The position numbers and the translations under genes were made by a program. Shown one piece after another: positions 63,386 to 64,000 of a stretch of 64,000 nucleotides of DNA. Each line of letters starts with the position of its first letter. Position 1 is the first letter of the stretch. Where the stretch lies: contig CAZZCU010000005.1 of NCBI GenBank assembly GCA_964652825.1, forward strand, positions 1 to 64,000, in the 5' to 3' direction. Source of the stretch: CAZZCU01 sp964652825 (GTDB lineage: Bacteria; Bdellovibrionota_B; Oligoflexia; Oligoflexales; CAZZCU01). The notes under the pieces are model-generated. The model was not told the origin of the DNA, did not search any database, and was given only the letters and a program-made list of their open reading frames with translations.

Positions 63386-63418
63386 TACAAACGCATGTTT
63401 TAGTGAAATGGAGGCACT

Positions 63419-63850
63419 ATGCTTGTTAGAATAGTTGTGCTCTCAACCGTCGGTATCATTTTTGGCGTGATACTAAGTCTCGGCGATAACGCGCAATTGG
63501 CAAGAGACGTAAATCCAATCGCCAGAAAAGCGACCTGGCTCAGCGAACTCAGCTTGAATGCCAAGCAGGAGTCAAAACTACGCAACATATGGACGACTAA
63601 GCGGTCGCGCCTAGATGAGTTGCAAGCCGAAGTACAGGCGAGGCGGCAGGAGCTTAAAGACTACCTTGCCGGCGATAGTTCTGACGAAGATCGTGCACGC
63701 GAACTTCATCGACAAATTCAAACACTAATGATCGAACTGGGAAACATCGATCTTGAGTCAATGCTCGAGATCCGCGACCTACTCAGCCCGCAGCAAAGAA
63801 TTCGCTTTGTTGAACTGATGAGCCAGCGTGGCAAATTTGGCGAAAATTAA
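63419..63850 (+). CDS. Periplasmic CpxP/Spy/CnrX-like protein
   Basis: 143 residues with an N-terminal signal or anchor helix (1-20) and a helical hairpin: LSELSLNAKQESKLRNIW, RLDELQAEVQARRQELKDYLAG and LSPQQRIRFVELMSQRG. The last block matches the L-T/S-x-x-Q motif of Spy/CpxP/CnrX-type sensors. It would sense misfolded protein or metal and pass the signal to the putative anti-sigma factor. The REP-like element begins directly after its stop. Confidence 0.75.
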   Translation: MLVRIVVLSTVGIIFGVILSLGDNAQLARDVNPIARKATWLSELSLNAKQESKLRNIWTTKRSRLDELQAEVQARRQELKDYLAGDSSDEDRARELHRQIQTLMIELGNIDLESMLEIRDLLSPQQRIRFVELMSQRGKFGEN

Positions 63851-63938
63851 TTATGGGGACACACGACTGATTATAGGGACACACGACTGAACCCAAATTA
63901 TTTGTAGAAAGATCGGGTTCAGTCGCGTGTCCCCATAA
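63851..63938. repeat. REP-like palindrome, probable edge of a RAYT/IS200-type element
   Basis: Unit A (63851-63870) begins TTATGGGGACACACGACTGA. Unit B (63871-63894) repeats it with one change and adds ACCC. Unit C (63915-63938) is its inverse, ending GTGTCCCCATAA. B and C can form a 24-bp stem with two non-paired or wobble positions and a 20-base loop. The GGGGACAC...GACTGAAC sequence is familiar as the flank of REP-associated tyrosine transposase genes. AAAGGAGG at 63991-63998, at the window edge, may be the ribosome-binding site of that transposase. Confidence 0.7.
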
Positions 63939-64000
63939 TTACTGAGATGTCATTCGTATCCGCTCCTCGCAAATGATACCAGAATTAATAAAGGAGGTAC

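Overview
The window looks like a chromosomal segment (one scaffold with a 100-N gap) from a Gram-negative, flagellated, lipoprotein-rich bacterium. The best taxonomic pointer is a 64-residue single-domain histone at 60248-60442 that resembles the Bdellovibrio histone Bd0055. With the flagellar genes, the many lipobox proteins and roughly balanced base composition, this suggests Bdellovibrionota or a relative. No rRNA or complete mobile element is present; one tRNA-Leu is.

Layout. 1-3117: housekeeping membrane genes (end of an FAD protein, DedA, nucleoside transporter). 3253-7598: a run of envelope genes with thioredoxin-fold lipoproteins, a DUF4266-like mini-lipoprotein and a beta-barrel. 7573-9518: two divergent RNA-methyltransferase-like genes (Rsm22 type and METTL25/GSTCD type). 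9655-17708: small basic protein, barrel, Gly/Asn-rich lipoprotein, OmpA protein, assembly gap, DUF4382-like and DUF1554 lipoproteins. 17842-20024: Fur-type site and feoAB. 20044-24506: a response regulator and a histidine kinase, with a RiPP-like cassette between them in the opposite orientation (9-codon micro-ORF, tandem hairpins, haem-oxygenase-like diiron protein, YcaO). 24776-29373: secreted protein, tRNA-Leu, condensation-domain acyltransferase, glycosyltransferase, ApaH. 29778-36732: four-gene cytochrome/Tat/CBM module, metzincin protease and VWA lipoprotein. 36773-39727: sugar epimerase, glycosyltransferase, Nif3. 39861-41621: fliD and a small flagellar-type gene. 41628-52431: a five-gene minus-strand operon (two giant beta-propeller lipoproteins, TPR-like lipoprotein, FliF/FliG-like fusion, barrel) facing a motAB pair. 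52428-59762: lipoprotein, methyltransferase, Kef antiporter, M4 protease, Tsr3-like protein, trypsin-like protease. 60248-63850: histone, DUF2171, sugar MFS transporter and an ECF sigma/anti-sigma/CpxP-like module. 63851-63938: REP-like palindrome, probably the edge of a RAYT-type element that continues outside.

Two loci stand out. First, the YcaO/diiron cassette behind a micro-ORF encoding MKKFALFTF with a strong ribosome-binding site and two hairpins, which may be a minimal peptide natural-product system. Second, the divergent FliF/FliG-fusion and MotAB operons: both carry sigma-28 (FliA)-type promoters (TAAAGTTT, 11 nt, GCCGATAA). The same promoter type precedes other surface-lipoprotein genes here, once as an exact consensus match. 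This suggests a motility regulon that includes an unusual motor-like envelope complex. All functional statements come from reading the sequence and remembered family signatures; no database search was run.
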